Of a stretch of 26,358 nucleotides of DNA, positions 1 through 7,869 are shown piece by piece. The notes beneath the pieces are model-generated. The model had not been told where the DNA came from. It searched no databases and worked only from the letters and a program-made list of their open reading frames with translations. Position 1 is the stretch's first letter, and each line of letters opens with the position of its first letter. Position numbers and translations under genes: made by a program. Source of the DNA: an uncultured Oscillospiraceae bacterium (GTDB lineage: Bacteria; Bacillota; Clostridia; Oscillospirales; Acutalibacteraceae); the NCBI GenBank assembly GCA_900541905.1, contig UQLQ01000023.1:1-26358 (forward strand). The letters are read 5' to 3'.

Positions 1-155
1 CGGATAGGGCTATTTCTGTTCGGGCCGGTACAGGAGGACAGGAAAAAAACTGTGCTTACATAGAACTGCAATGTTTTTATGAAGATGTACGCACAGATCA
101 AATGGAAGAACTTCCGATGATTCAGGAAGCAATTATTGATTTAAAAGGAGTATGA
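1..155 (+). CDS. C-terminal end of a tail terminator-like phage protein (partial)
   Basis: This open frame enters from before the window and stops at TGA 153-155, leaving 50 visible residues from base 3. The peptide is mixed alpha/beta-looking and ends in an acidic helix-like stretch (MEELPMIQEAIIDLKGV). It lies directly upstream of the sheath gene. In PBSX-type contractile phages that position is held by the tail terminator/completion proteins (XkdI/XkdJ, or DUF6838 in Clostridia). The function is inferred from position and a weak resemblance; no catalytic motif is visible. The following ribosome site (AAGGAG, 145-150) lies inside its last codons, so the two genes are tightly coupled. Confidence 0.5.
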   Translation, partial: DRAISVRAGTGGQEKNCAYIELQCFYEDVRTDQMEELPMIQEAIIDLKGV

Positions 156-157
156 AT

Positions 158-1240
158 ATGGGTTTACCAAGTATTAACATTGTTTTTCAAACAGTAGCAG
201 ACAATTCCATTAAAATGTCCCAAAAAGGTGTTGTTGGAATGATTTTGCAAGATCCTATCGTTGAAGGCGCTTTTACAATTACTAAAGTTTCTGATATGGA
301 TACACGTTTTAGTGAAGAGAATAAACTTTATATTGAACGTGCTTTTACAGGTTACATCAATCAGCCAAGATCACTGGTGATTTACGCAATCAAAGTAACC
401 GAAGAACCGGAAGAACAATTTCCAAGTCTGAAACTCGGTTTGGATTATATGGCAACACAACAAATTGATTATTTGGTTGGACCATGTACTGCCAATGAGA
501 CACAAGCAACAGAAATCAAAACATGGATTTTGGAAAGAAGAAAAGAAAATGCCACACCAAAAGCAGTTTTGCCAAAATTAGCAGCTGACAGTGAAGCAAT
601 TGTTAATTTTACTACCGATTCTATTGCTGTTGGTGAAAAAACATATCAGGCAAATGCATTTTGCAGCCGTATTGCCGGCTTAATTGCAGGTACGCCAATG
701 ACAATTTCTTGCACTTATGCACCTCTTACCGAAGTGAGCAATATTGAACGCAAAAATAAAAGTGATATGGATACTGCAATTGACAACGGAGAGTTCATTC
801 TTATGCATGACGGCAAAAAAGTAAAAGTTGCTCGTGGTGTTACCAGCCTAAAAACGATTGGCGAAGGTAAAAGTGAAATCTTTAAGAAAATTAAAATTGT
901 GGAAGCTTTGGATATGATTCGTTATGACTTGGCAACCACAATTGAAGATACTTACATTGGTAAGTTTGCAAACAGCTATGACAATAAGTGTCTATTACTA
1001 ACTGCAATCAAAGGCTATTTCTTAGAAATGGAGTCTGCCGGTATTTTGCAGGAAGGCGCTTCTTCCGTTGAAATCGATTTGGATGCACAAACTGCATTTC
1101 TAAAAGAAAAAGGCACCAATGTAGATGAAATGGACGAACAAGAAATTCGCGAAGCGGATACAGAAGATAAAGTATTTTTGAAAGCAACCGTAAAAGTGTT
1201 GGATGCAATTGAGGAAGTATCCCTCAACGTTGCAGTTTAA
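158..1240 (+). CDS. Contractile tail sheath protein (XkdK-like, clostridial type)
   Basis: This gene encodes the outer sheath of a contractile tail; its subunits polymerise around the tube and shorten on firing. The 360-residue product starts MGLPSINIVFQ and contains stretches typical of clostridial sheaths: a central NFTTDSIAVGEK, then RIAGLIAGTPM, a KIKIVEALDMI stretch and a C-terminal KATVKVLDAIEEV. As I recall it, the C. difficile R-type bacteriocin sheath is closely similar over its whole length, but no search was run. It is shorter than PBSX XkdK (about 466 residues). ATG 158 is preferred over ATG 152 because AAGGAG ends at base 150, giving a 7-nt spacer rather than 1. The tube gene follows after 22 bases. 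Confidence 0.93.
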   Translation: MGLPSINIVFQTVADNSIKMSQKGVVGMILQDPIVEGAFTITKVSDMDTRFSEENKLYIERAFTGYINQPRSLVIYAIKVTEEPEEQFPSLKLGLDYMATQQIDYLVGPCTANETQATEIKTWILERRKENATPKAVLPKLAADSEAIVNFTTDSIAVGEKTYQANAFCSRIAGLIAGTPMTISCTYAPLTEVSNIERKNKSDMDTAIDNGEFILMHDGKKVKVARGVTSLKTIGEGKSEIFKKIKIVEALDMIRYDLATTIEDTYIGKFANSYDNKCLLLTAIKGYFLEMESAGILQEGASSVEIDLDAQTAFLKEKGTNVDEMDEQEIREADTEDKVFLKATVKVLDAIEEVSLNVAV

Positions 1241-1262
1241 TAAAGAAAGGTGGATCATAATT

Positions 1263-1700
1263 ATGGCATTTGATAGCGCAAAACGAGTAATTTCAGGTAC
1301 ATGGGGAGAAGTTTGGCTTGATGGTGAATATGTGGGCGAATGTTATGCTCTTCAAGCAAAACATGCTTTTACAAAAGAAGATGTGCAGCAATGCGGACAA
1401 ATGGAAGTTGACAGCAAAATTCTTGCAATTAAAGGTACCGGTTCTATGGAGATGTATAAAGTATCCAGCAGAATGGCTAATCTAATCGGTACTAAAATTA
1501 ATAAAGGTGAAGATGTCAGATTTACTGTGACTTCTAAATTAAGCGATCCGGATGCATATGGTGCAGAACGTGTTGTATTGAGAAACGTTTCTTTCGATGA
1601 TTTAACGGTTGCTGACTGGAAAGTTGGAACAAAAGGGAATATTACAGCACCATTTACTTTCACAAAATATGAATTTTTAGATACAATTGAGGCGGTGTAA
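1263..1700 (+). CDS. Tail tube protein (XkdM-like, DUF2001 family)
   Basis: This is the inner tube subunit, 145 residues, close to the usual XkdM length. The N-terminus (MAFDSAKRVISGTWGEVW) followed by a YVGECYALQAK segment and a late NVSFDDLTVADWKVG segment fits the XkdM/DUF2001 family. The frame opens upstream at 1203, but ATG 1263 has an AAAGGTGG ribosome site just before it, and the upstream codons overlap the sheath reading frame. It sits between sheath and chaperone, the order kept in PBSX and other contractile tails. The stop TAA overlaps the next ATG (TAATG at 1698-1702). Confidence 0.9.
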   Translation: MAFDSAKRVISGTWGEVWLDGEYVGECYALQAKHAFTKEDVQQCGQMEVDSKILAIKGTGSMEMYKVSSRMANLIGTKINKGEDVRFTVTSKLSDPDAYGAERVVLRNVSFDDLTVADWKVGTKGNITAPFTFTKYEFLDTIEAV

Positions 1701-2071
1701 TGATGAGAAGTGTACAGGATATATTATTGCAGCATGAAATACCAAATAAAATCTCAAAATCTTACGTACATAAACGTTGGTCGCAAGAGTGCGGTGAAGA
1801 GGCTGTTTTAGAGCTCCGTACACTCAGTTATGACCGTGTTGAAGAAATTAAAGAATTACATCAAAAAGAAACTTCTGTTTACATTGTACTGGAAGGCGTT
1901 GTTGCCCCTGATTTTCGTTCAAAAGAACTTAGAGAAAAGTATGGCTGTGAAACCACTGTTGATTTAATCAAACGTTTGCTTTTGCCGGGCGAAATTGAAG
2001 ATATTTCCCGCGAGATTGAAAAATTAAGCGGTTATCGTGTTGTTACTTTAAAAGAAATTAAAAAAAAATAA
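1700..2071 (+). CDS. Tail assembly chaperone, short form (XkdN-like, gpG analogue)
   Basis: This 123-residue protein is the short product of the tail-assembly chaperone locus. It is charged and helical, with a late LLLPGEIEDISREIEKLSGY segment typical of XkdN-like chaperones. Such proteins coat the tape measure while the tube assembles and are not part of the final particle. Translation can start at ATG 1700 or 1703; both follow GAGGCGGTG (1689-1697). The stop overlaps a run of nine A residues that also serves as a frameshift site, so a minority of ribosomes should make a longer product (separate entry). Position between tube and tape measure supports the call. Confidence 0.85.
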   Translation: MMRSVQDILLQHEIPNKISKSYVHKRWSQECGEEAVLELRTLSYDRVEEIKELHQKETSVYIVLEGVVAPDFRSKELREKYGCETTVDLIKRLLLPGEIEDISREIEKLSGYRVVTLKEIKKK

Positions 2072-2214
2072 CCACAGATCCCGAATTAAATCTGATGTAT
2101 TATCTTTTTAGAGAAAAAAACGTTATGCCGGGACATTTTTATCGTATGCCGCCGGGAGAAAAACAGTTAATCAGAGCCTTTTGTGAGCAGGAGTGCAACG
2201 GAGGGCAAGTATAA
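1700..2214 (+). CDS. Tail assembly chaperone, -1 frameshift fusion (gpGT analogue)
   Basis: After the short-form stop, the -1 frame is open from ATA 2068-2070 through TAA 2212-2214. A ribosome slipping back one base on the A run would join the 123-residue G part to 48 further residues that begin ITTDPELNLMYYLFREKN and continue through MPPGEKQLIRAF. This tail has no ribosome site of its own and no convincing internal start, and it fills the whole gap to the tape measure. In lambda and many other tailed phages the T domain of such a fusion recruits tube subunits to the tape measure. Its stop overlaps the tape-measure ATG (TAATG). The frameshift is inferred from layout, not measured. Confidence 0.75.
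2060..2068 (+). other. Slippery A9 run for programmed -1 frameshifting
   Basis: Nine consecutive A residues are read as AAA AAA AAA TAA in the zero frame, giving the heptamer A AAA AAA at 2062-2068 directly before the stop. Tandem lysine codons of this kind are efficient -1 slip sites in bacteria. A weak hairpin (CAGAT 2075-2079 with ATCTG 2090-2094) starts six bases downstream, a plausible spacing for a stimulator, but it is only five base pairs. No strong upstream Shine-Dalgarno-like stimulator is visible. Confidence 0.7.
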
Positions 2215-4343
2215 TGGCAAGAAACATAAGTATATCGGTTAGTGTTCAGGATCAATACTCACAAAGTATTTCTTCCATGCGTGAAAAAACCGTTGCATTT
2301 AATAAAGATATAGAAGAACTTACCGCAAAGATTAAAAGTTTAAATAAAGAAAAGATATCTTTGAATATAGATGCAGTAAAAGCGCAGCAAACACTACGTG
2401 ATTTACAGCAGCAATTTAAAAATACCGGCAATGCAGCAGACCAAATGGTTTTGCAGCTTGCCAATGCAAATTACAGTAATGTGAATAAACAAATAGAACG
2501 TATCTCAAAAAGTGCGCAAGATGCTAGGAAAGAGTTAGCTAATTTTGTAACTGAGTATAGTAAAGCTGATAACAGAGCAGGAACCGTGTGGGGTAATGGA
2601 AATAAATATTTGGCCTCCAAGAATGGTGGGATTCATTCTAACAGTATTATCTATGGTGGAACTTACAATTCGTATTATGAAAATAATTCAAGCCAATCTA
2701 ATGCCCAAGCTAGCCAAAGCAATTATGCAGGGGATTTTGCTGCCATAGGTGGTGCAATCGGCACGGCACTTGGCGGTGGAGTTGGAGGTGCAATTGGAAC
2801 AATCGGTGGCTATGTTTTTGGAAGTTTAATTGATTCTAATAATAATCAGGATTTTGCAACAGAAAATATACAAAATGATGATAAAACTAAATCTGCATTT
2901 AAAAATTATGTTACGAATAGATATAATTTAGAACAGCAAACAAGAATCTCAGATTTAACAGAAGGTTCGGCTTTAGCTGCAGCACTAGAAGACAAGAATA
3001 GTCGTTATAAATCACCATACGCTGCAATGATACAGTCAAAATCTACACATACAAAGTTAAATAGCATATTGTCTGACGCATATGATGAGGAGCAAACAAA
3101 AGATGTTTTAGAAACAATTAAAAATTTTGGTCTAAACTATGGTTTAACTATTACCGAGATAACTGATTTAGCCACCCAACTTTCTAATTTAAAAGATGTT
3201 AATAAAAATATAATTCCTATACTGGAAAATTTAAAGAATACTTCTGATAATATTGATGTTTATCAACAGCTTGCAAAAGAAAAAAATATTTCTGAAACTC
3301 AAGTAGAAAATTCGATAAAAAATGGAATAATTACACGTGATGAAGTTATTTCAGCGACATTAAATACTGTTCAACAAGAATCTGAAGATAATACAACATA
3401 TAATGACTTAGCGTCTGAATGGCAAAATTCTTTAAATCAATTAAAAACAGCTGAAGGTGAAGGTTACAATACTAAAAGAAAAGAACAATTAGAAAAAAAT
3501 ATACAGTTCTTTAATGAAAATGGAGAAAAATTAACTCAAATAAAATACGAAACAGGACGTACTAAGGCTGAAATAGATAATCAACAAGATGCAGCATTGC
3601 TTGAAGAATTGAACATTGTTTTGAACAATGATATTACAGATGAAAACTTAGCAAATCGAGATGGTTTAGCATTAGATAATCAGCTATCCATAGCAAAAAT
3701 TACATCCGAAGAGAATTTTGCAAAAACAGATTTAGGACAAGAAGTATCAGATTCCAACAATGAATTAGCTCAATCAATAGTAGAAAATTCTGTTGTATCT
3801 TTTACTCAAGATGTCTACGCTTTAAGTATTACATTTGCAAAAGGTGTAGATAATGCTATGTCTAATGTAAGTGAATATATTCGTGGCATATGGGCGCAAA
3901 CTCATAAAAATTTAATCCAGGTAGAAGATTTAGGATTATTAGGCAATGTGGTAGCTTCTTTAGAAGATGGGAACATTGATACAAATTCCACTTCTTTTCA
4001 AAATTTTAATAATTATATTAAAGACTCTTCTTTATCGGGGAGCTCGGATGCCCAAAAATTATATCAATATAGTAATTCAAATAAAGATTCATCATATTCT
4101 TTTCCTAAACCATCATTATTTTTTCACAATGCATTTGGTCTTGAACGCGTTCCGTATGACAATTATCCGACTTTATTGCACCAAGGCGAACAGGTATTAA
4201 CCGCACAACAGGTACGTCAACAAAAAAATATACCTAGCGTTACTGTAACAGGAAATCAATTTGTAATTCGTGAAGAAGCAGATATTACAAAAGTAGCAAA
4301 AGCCTTTGTGGCCGAAATGCAGAAAGCTTATGCAATTACATAA
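2214..4343 (+). CDS. Tail tape measure protein (XkdO position)
   Basis: This 709-residue protein sets tail length and lies inside the tube. Residues about 20-115 are charged, heptad-like and probably coiled coil. Residues 179-206 are a Gly/Ala-rich hydrophobic stretch that could insert in a membrane. The long middle (about 210-630) is polar and Asn/Lys/Glu-rich. Near the end (about 641-665) lies a motif common in tape measures, GLERVPYDNYP followed by LLHQGEQVLTA. ATG 2214 follows GGAGGG (2200-2205) by eight bases and overlaps the chaperone fusion stop, so 2193 is rejected. By the usual rule of about 0.15 nm per residue the tail would be near 100 nm. The middle is clearly more A+T-rich than the neighbouring tail genes. 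Confidence 0.85.
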   Translation: MARNISISVSVQDQYSQSISSMREKTVAFNKDIEELTAKIKSLNKEKISLNIDAVKAQQTLRDLQQQFKNTGNAADQMVLQLANANYSNVNKQIERISKSAQDARKELANFVTEYSKADNRAGTVWGNGNKYLASKNGGIHSNSIIYGGTYNSYYENNSSQSNAQASQSNYAGDFAAIGGAIGTALGGGVGGAIGTIGGYVFGSLIDSNNNQDFATENIQNDDKTKSAFKNYVTNRYNLEQQTRISDLTEGSALAAALEDKNSRYKSPYAAMIQSKSTHTKLNSILSDAYDEEQTKDVLETIKNFGLNYGLTITEITDLATQLSNLKDVNKNIIPILENLKNTSDNIDVYQQLAKEKNISETQVENSIKNGIITRDEVISATLNTVQQESEDNTTYNDLASEWQNSLNQLKTAEGEGYNTKRKEQLEKNIQFFNENGEKLTQIKYETGRTKAEIDNQQDAALLEELNIVLNNDITDENLANRDGLALDNQLSIAKITSEENFAKTDLGQEVSDSNNELAQSIVENSVVSFTQDVYALSITFAKGVDNAMSNVSEYIRGIWAQTHKNLIQVEDLGLLGNVVASLEDGNIDTNSTSFQNFNNYIKDSSLSGSSDAQKLYQYSNSNKDSSYSFPKPSLFFHNAFGLERVPYDNYPTLLHQGEQVLTAQQVRQQKNIPSVTVTGNQFVIREEADITKVAKAFVAEMQKAYAIT

Positions 4344-4351
4344 TTGGCGGC

Positions 4352-4386
4352 AAAAGGTATTCAATATTTGAATGCCTTTTGTTTTT
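4352..4386 (+). terminator. Intrinsic terminator between tape measure and LysM gene
   Basis: A 13-bp inverted repeat (4352-4364 with 4368-4380, one G-T pair, 3-nt loop) is followed by GTTTTT. It starts nine bases after the tape-measure stop and lies inside the tail gene cluster, where partial termination or read-through would change the relative supply of tape measure and baseplate proteins. The stem is A+T-rich, so its strength is uncertain. Confidence 0.65.
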
Positions 4387-4443
4387 ATAAAAGATTTATG
4401 CTGAAAAGAAATTTAGTTGAAGTAATTTTAAAAAGGAGGAGCT

Positions 4444-5061
4444 ATGCTACGAAAATTTATTTTTAAATATGGCGAAGGCAGCGAATATATTTTGCCGATT
4501 TCTCCTAAATCTTTCAAAGTAGATTACGGTATTCGAGTAGAAACAGTGAATATTCATACTATGGGCGATGTCAATATTGCAGGTTACAGCACTTTGTCAA
4601 CCATCAGCATTGACTGCATGTTTCCCTCAAAAAAATATCCGTTTGTTGTGGGAACCTATCATGAAAATCCTTATACATCGGCGGAAATGTTTATCAAATG
4701 GTCAGAGGAACGTACAAAATTGCGTTTTGTTGTTTCGGATACCACAGTAAATTTACCGGTGGTAGTAGAAAACATCACGCTGTCTGAGCAGGATGGTACC
4801 AACGATGTTTATGCTTCCATTAAATTAAGACAAGTACGGGAATTAAATGCAATTCAAACAGAGGATGCTCCTGTAGAAGAAACACCTCCTCATATGGATT
4901 ATTACACTGTGGTATGGGGAGACACCATGTGGGATATTTCTTATCGCTATTACGGAGATGCAACTCTTTGTTGGAAATTGGCCTCATACAACGGTATAGC
5001 AAATGCAAATTTAATTTATCCCGGACAAGTTGTCACAATTCCGGACCGTTCTTTACTGTAG
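4444..5061 (+). CDS. LysM-domain baseplate/tail hub protein (XkdP-like, gp53-like)
   Basis: This 205-residue protein follows the tape measure, the place held by XkdP in PBSX and by gp53-like wedge proteins in other myophages. Residues 1-135 form the family N-terminal domain (FKYGEGSEYILPISPKSF near the start). Residues about 152-200 are a LysM domain, from DYYTVVWGDTMWDISYRYYG to IYPGQVVTIP. LysM binds N-acetylglucosamine-containing glycans; in tails this domain mainly helps baseplate attachment. ATG 4444 follows a strong AAGGAGGAG site. There is no signal peptide. The gene comes after the terminator at 4352-4386, so it depends on read-through or on a promoter I could not identify. Confidence 0.88.
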   Translation: MLRKFIFKYGEGSEYILPISPKSFKVDYGIRVETVNIHTMGDVNIAGYSTLSTISIDCMFPSKKYPFVVGTYHENPYTSAEMFIKWSEERTKLRFVVSDTTVNLPVVVENITLSEQDGTNDVYASIKLRQVRELNAIQTEDAPVEETPPHMDYYTVVWGDTMWDISYRYYGDATLCWKLASYNGIANANLIYPGQVVTIPDRSLL

Positions 5062-5071
5062 GTGAATGATT

Positions 5072-6049
5072 ATGAATATAACAATCAAAAACAGTGATGG
5101 TACCTTTGATATTACACAATTGGTGACAACCGTTTCGTTATCCGGTGATTATCAGCAATGTTCCAGGACATTGGATTTTTCTATGGTATCTTCTCCAATC
5201 GACAACAGCATTCCTTCCATTCGCTGTGAATTGGGAAATGCAGTCACTTTAACGGAGAATAATGAGATTATGTTTCAAGGAAATATCTTCAGCAGGCAAA
5301 AAAGCACCAATGGAAATACCATTGATGTTACTTGCTTTGACAGGGGATTTTACTTAAAGAAAAATGAAGCTACTTATAAATTTACCAATCAAACTCCTGA
5401 GGCAATCGCGAGGAGAATTTGCGGAGATTTCAGCATTCCTGTAGGAGACATTGCATCCACCGGAATTTCCATTACGAAAAATTTTATTGGACGCAATTTA
5501 TACGATATCATTCAAAGCGCATATACCATTGCATCTGAAAAAACACATAAAAAATATATTACCAGATTTGAAGGTACAAAGCTTTGCATTCGCGAAAAAG
5601 AAGGTCAAAAAAATACTTTGGTATTGGAAGGCGGCTCAAATTTAATGGATGCAAGTGTATCAGAAAGTGTTCAAAATATGGTGAATCAAGTAGTCATTTA
5701 TGATTCCAATGACAATTTGATTAAAACCATGAAAAATGATGAATATATAAAACTTTATGGCCTTATGCAAAGTTACATGTCTCAAGGAAAAGATGATGTC
5801 TCGGACAAAGCGCAAAAAACTTTGGATGACAATGGAGTAACTCAAAAAATTACGGTGAACAATCTTGGTGATACCCGTAATATTACCGGAAATTCTGTCA
5901 TTGTCAAAGAACCTTATACGGGAATCAATGGATTGTTTTATATTGATGGTGACACTCATACATGGAAAAATGGAATTTACTTGAATAAATTGGTTTTAAA
6001 TTTAAAAAATGTCATGGACGAAAAAGAATCAGGTACAGATCCGACATAG
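5072..6049 (+). CDS. Baseplate hub protein (XkdQ/YqbQ-like, gp27-like)
   Basis: The 325-residue product matches the XkdQ/YqbQ family in position and style: an N-terminal beta-rich domain (NITIKNSDGTFDITQLV, then the ELGNAVTL stretch), a middle helical segment with NQTPEAIARRICGDFSI, and a C-terminal beta domain containing VIVKEPYTGINGLFYID. Family members form the trimeric hub that joins the tube to the central spike. ATG 5072 lies seven bases after GTAGGTGA (5058-5065) and is preferred to the in-frame ATG at 5066, which would sit on that site. The upstream gene ends at 5061. Confidence 0.85.
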   Translation: MNITIKNSDGTFDITQLVTTVSLSGDYQQCSRTLDFSMVSSPIDNSIPSIRCELGNAVTLTENNEIMFQGNIFSRQKSTNGNTIDVTCFDRGFYLKKNEATYKFTNQTPEAIARRICGDFSIPVGDIASTGISITKNFIGRNLYDIIQSAYTIASEKTHKKYITRFEGTKLCIREKEGQKNTLVLEGGSNLMDASVSESVQNMVNQVVIYDSNDNLIKTMKNDEYIKLYGLMQSYMSQGKDDVSDKAQKTLDDNGVTQKITVNNLGDTRNITGNSVIVKEPYTGINGLFYIDGDTHTWKNGIYLNKLVLNLKNVMDEKESGTDPT

Positions 6050-6059
6050 GAGGAGAAAT

Positions 6060-6338
6060 ATGGAAGAAAATCCTTTTTCAGCTTTAATCAATATGCAGAG
6101 AAATGATGTTGACCAACGGCAGCGTTCGGTCTTTCAAACATTTCGTATCAGTACATTGTTAAATCAATCTCCGTTTACAGTCAAAATTGGTGGTATTCCT
6201 TGCAGTGGAACAGAACTGTTAATCAATCAAACGTTGTTAAATGAAGAAACAAAACCAAATATAGGGGAGCAATTGATTACGGTAAGCAATCAAGACGATT
6301 CTATGCATTTGGTTTTGTGTAAGGTGGTGAATGGATGA
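6060..6338 (+). CDS. DUF2577 baseplate protein (XkdR-like)
   Basis: This small 92-residue protein starts MEENPFSALINMQRNDVDQR and continues into a compact beta domain (PFTVKIGGIPCSGTELLIN). It fits the DUF2577/XkdR family, small OB-like proteins encoded between hub and wedge genes in PBSX-type tails and thought to belong to the spike or hub. The frame is open from 6009, but AGGAGGAG (from 6048) immediately precedes ATG 6060 and the upstream codons overlap the hub gene. The stop overlaps the next start by four bases (ATGA). Confidence 0.8.
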   Translation: MEENPFSALINMQRNDVDQRQRSVFQTFRISTLLNQSPFTVKIGGIPCSGTELLINQTLLNEETKPNIGEQLITVSNQDDSMHLVLCKVVNG

Positions 6339-6751
6339 ATTTATTTCCGATGATTCAACCGGAGCTGGAGTTGAAAGATGCATCTTTACCCATGTATAAA
6401 GAAGTTGCATGGGATTTTGAACATAATATTCCAATTTATAAAAATGGAAGTCCCAAATGGATTACGGGAAAAGAAGCTGTACTGGTTTGGGCTTGGAAAG
6501 CGCTGCATGTACAAAAATATATTTATCCGATTTACAGTTGGAATTATGGATGTCAGTTAGAATCATTAATCGGTCAAACAGTATCGGAAGAATTGAAACA
6601 GAGTGAAGCCATGCGTTATGTGCGCCAAACTCTAACGGAAAATCCTTATATTACTGATGTAAAAGAAGTAAGCGTATCTTTTACAAATGATGTATTGTCA
6701 ATTTCGTGCATACTAAATACACGTTATGGGGAGGTGAAAGTCAATGCTTGA
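6335..6751 (+). CDS. Baseplate wedge protein (DUF2634, XkdS-like, gp25/GpW-like)
   Basis: The 138-residue product belongs to the DUF2634/XkdS group: an N-terminal strand region, then YKEVAWDFEHNIPIYKNGSP, a helical KEAVLVWAWKALHVQKY, and a C-terminal gp25-like part with a YGCQLESLIGQ segment. In T4-type baseplates gp25 is the wedge protein that contacts the first sheath ring. It is translationally coupled to its neighbours: ATGA overlap with the gene before and an 8-bp overlap with the gene after. AAGGTGGTG lies upstream of the ATG. Confidence 0.87.
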   Translation: MNLFPMIQPELELKDASLPMYKEVAWDFEHNIPIYKNGSPKWITGKEAVLVWAWKALHVQKYIYPIYSWNYGCQLESLIGQTVSEELKQSEAMRYVRQTLTENPYITDVKEVSVSFTNDVLSISCILNTRYGEVKVNA

Positions 6752-7868
6752 GTTCAATACCCAAACATACGAGGAAATAAAAAGCAAAATTTTAGAAGAT
6801 ATGACATCTGATGCAGACAAACGGGAAGGCAGTTATACCAATGAAATGGTGAGCGCAGTAGCTTATCAAATTTGGAATTTATACTGTTCTATGGGAGCTA
6901 TGCTGCCAATTGCATTTGTAGATGAAACATCCGGAGAGTACATAGATAAACGTTGTGAAGAATATGGCATCAAACGAAAAGAAGGAACAAAAGCAATCGC
7001 CACGGTTACTCTGCATCATGAATCTGATATGACGATAGAAGCCAATACAGAATTTGCAACAGATAGCGGTTTGATATTTGTAAATACAAATCCGATTGAA
7101 ATATCAAATGGGGAAGGAAGCGGTACAGTAACTGCAAGAGAAGTGGGGTCACAGTACAATGTTCCGGAAAACAGCATTCACCAGTTTGCTGTTTCGCAAA
7201 GCTCCTTGCCAACCGTTACCTCTACAAGTGCGAATGGAGGTACAGACCCCGAAACGGATAAAGACCTGGTAGAGCGTTTATACCAATATTTAAGAAAACC
7301 AAGTACAAGCGGGAATATTTATGATTATGAAAAATGGGCTTTATCAGTTGCAGGGGTAGAGCATGCAAGAGTCGTTGAAAAGTATCAAGACAAAGGGAAT
7401 CAATTGTTGGTTTTAATTCTTGGAAAAGACAGTGAACCGGTTGATAAAGTCATTGAAAATAACTGTAAGGAATATATAGAGACAGTTCGGCCCATTGGTG
7501 CAACTGTATTTGTAGAAAGTGCAAAACGATTTCCCATTTCCGTTCATGCAACTGTAAAATTGGTAAACGAAGATGGTATGGATGAACAAAGAAAAGAAAA
7601 AGCAATTTTGTCCATTGGTGAACAGTTTAAAAATTTGTTGGATGCTTACTTGAAAAGTATTGCTTTTCAAGAGTACAAGATTAATTTTCACAGAATCTCT
7701 TATATGATTTTAAATGTCGATTTGGTAGATGACTACACTTCGTTCCTTATCAACGGTGCAACTGATGATGAAAACCAAGGCGTCATTGAAATTGATTTTA
7801 ATCAAGTACCTTCTTTGGAGTCAATCATTATAAACAATGTGGAAGTATACAAACGGGAGGGCTCTTAA
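6744..7868 (+). CDS. Baseplate J family protein (XkdT-like)
   Basis: This 374-residue protein is the baseplate J/gp6-type wedge subunit. The N-terminal part carries GSYTNEMVSAVAYQIWNLY and FVDETSGEYIDKRCEEYGI, both typical of the family. The middle has the characteristic NGGTDPETDKDLVERLYQYL, which precedes the conserved core with a YEKWALSVAGVEHARV stretch. Family members form the ring that opens when the tail contracts. ATG 6744 follows GGGGAGGTGA and overlaps the previous stop by eight bases. Length is normal for Firmicutes homologues. Confidence 0.94.
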   Translation: MLEFNTQTYEEIKSKILEDMTSDADKREGSYTNEMVSAVAYQIWNLYCSMGAMLPIAFVDETSGEYIDKRCEEYGIKRKEGTKAIATVTLHHESDMTIEANTEFATDSGLIFVNTNPIEISNGEGSGTVTAREVGSQYNVPENSIHQFAVSQSSLPTVTSTSANGGTDPETDKDLVERLYQYLRKPSTSGNIYDYEKWALSVAGVEHARVVEKYQDKGNQLLVLILGKDSEPVDKVIENNCKEYIETVRPIGATVFVESAKRFPISVHATVKLVNEDGMDEQRKEKAILSIGEQFKNLLDAYLKSIAFQEYKINFHRISYMILNVDLVDDYTSFLINGATDDENQGVIEIDFNQVPSLESIIINNVEVYKREGS

Positions 7869-7869
7869 T

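Noticed and set aside
2072..2213. Possible separate small gene between chaperone and tape measure, or a pseudogene fragment
   Set aside because: No good start or ribosome site exists; the peptide continues the chaperone in the -1 frame right after a slippery A run, so a programmed frameshift explains it better.
3967..4200. Second + frame inside the tape measure with MPKNYINIVI
   Set aside because: It is an out-of-frame reading of A+T-rich tape-measure sequence; the main frame carries the conserved C-terminal motif.
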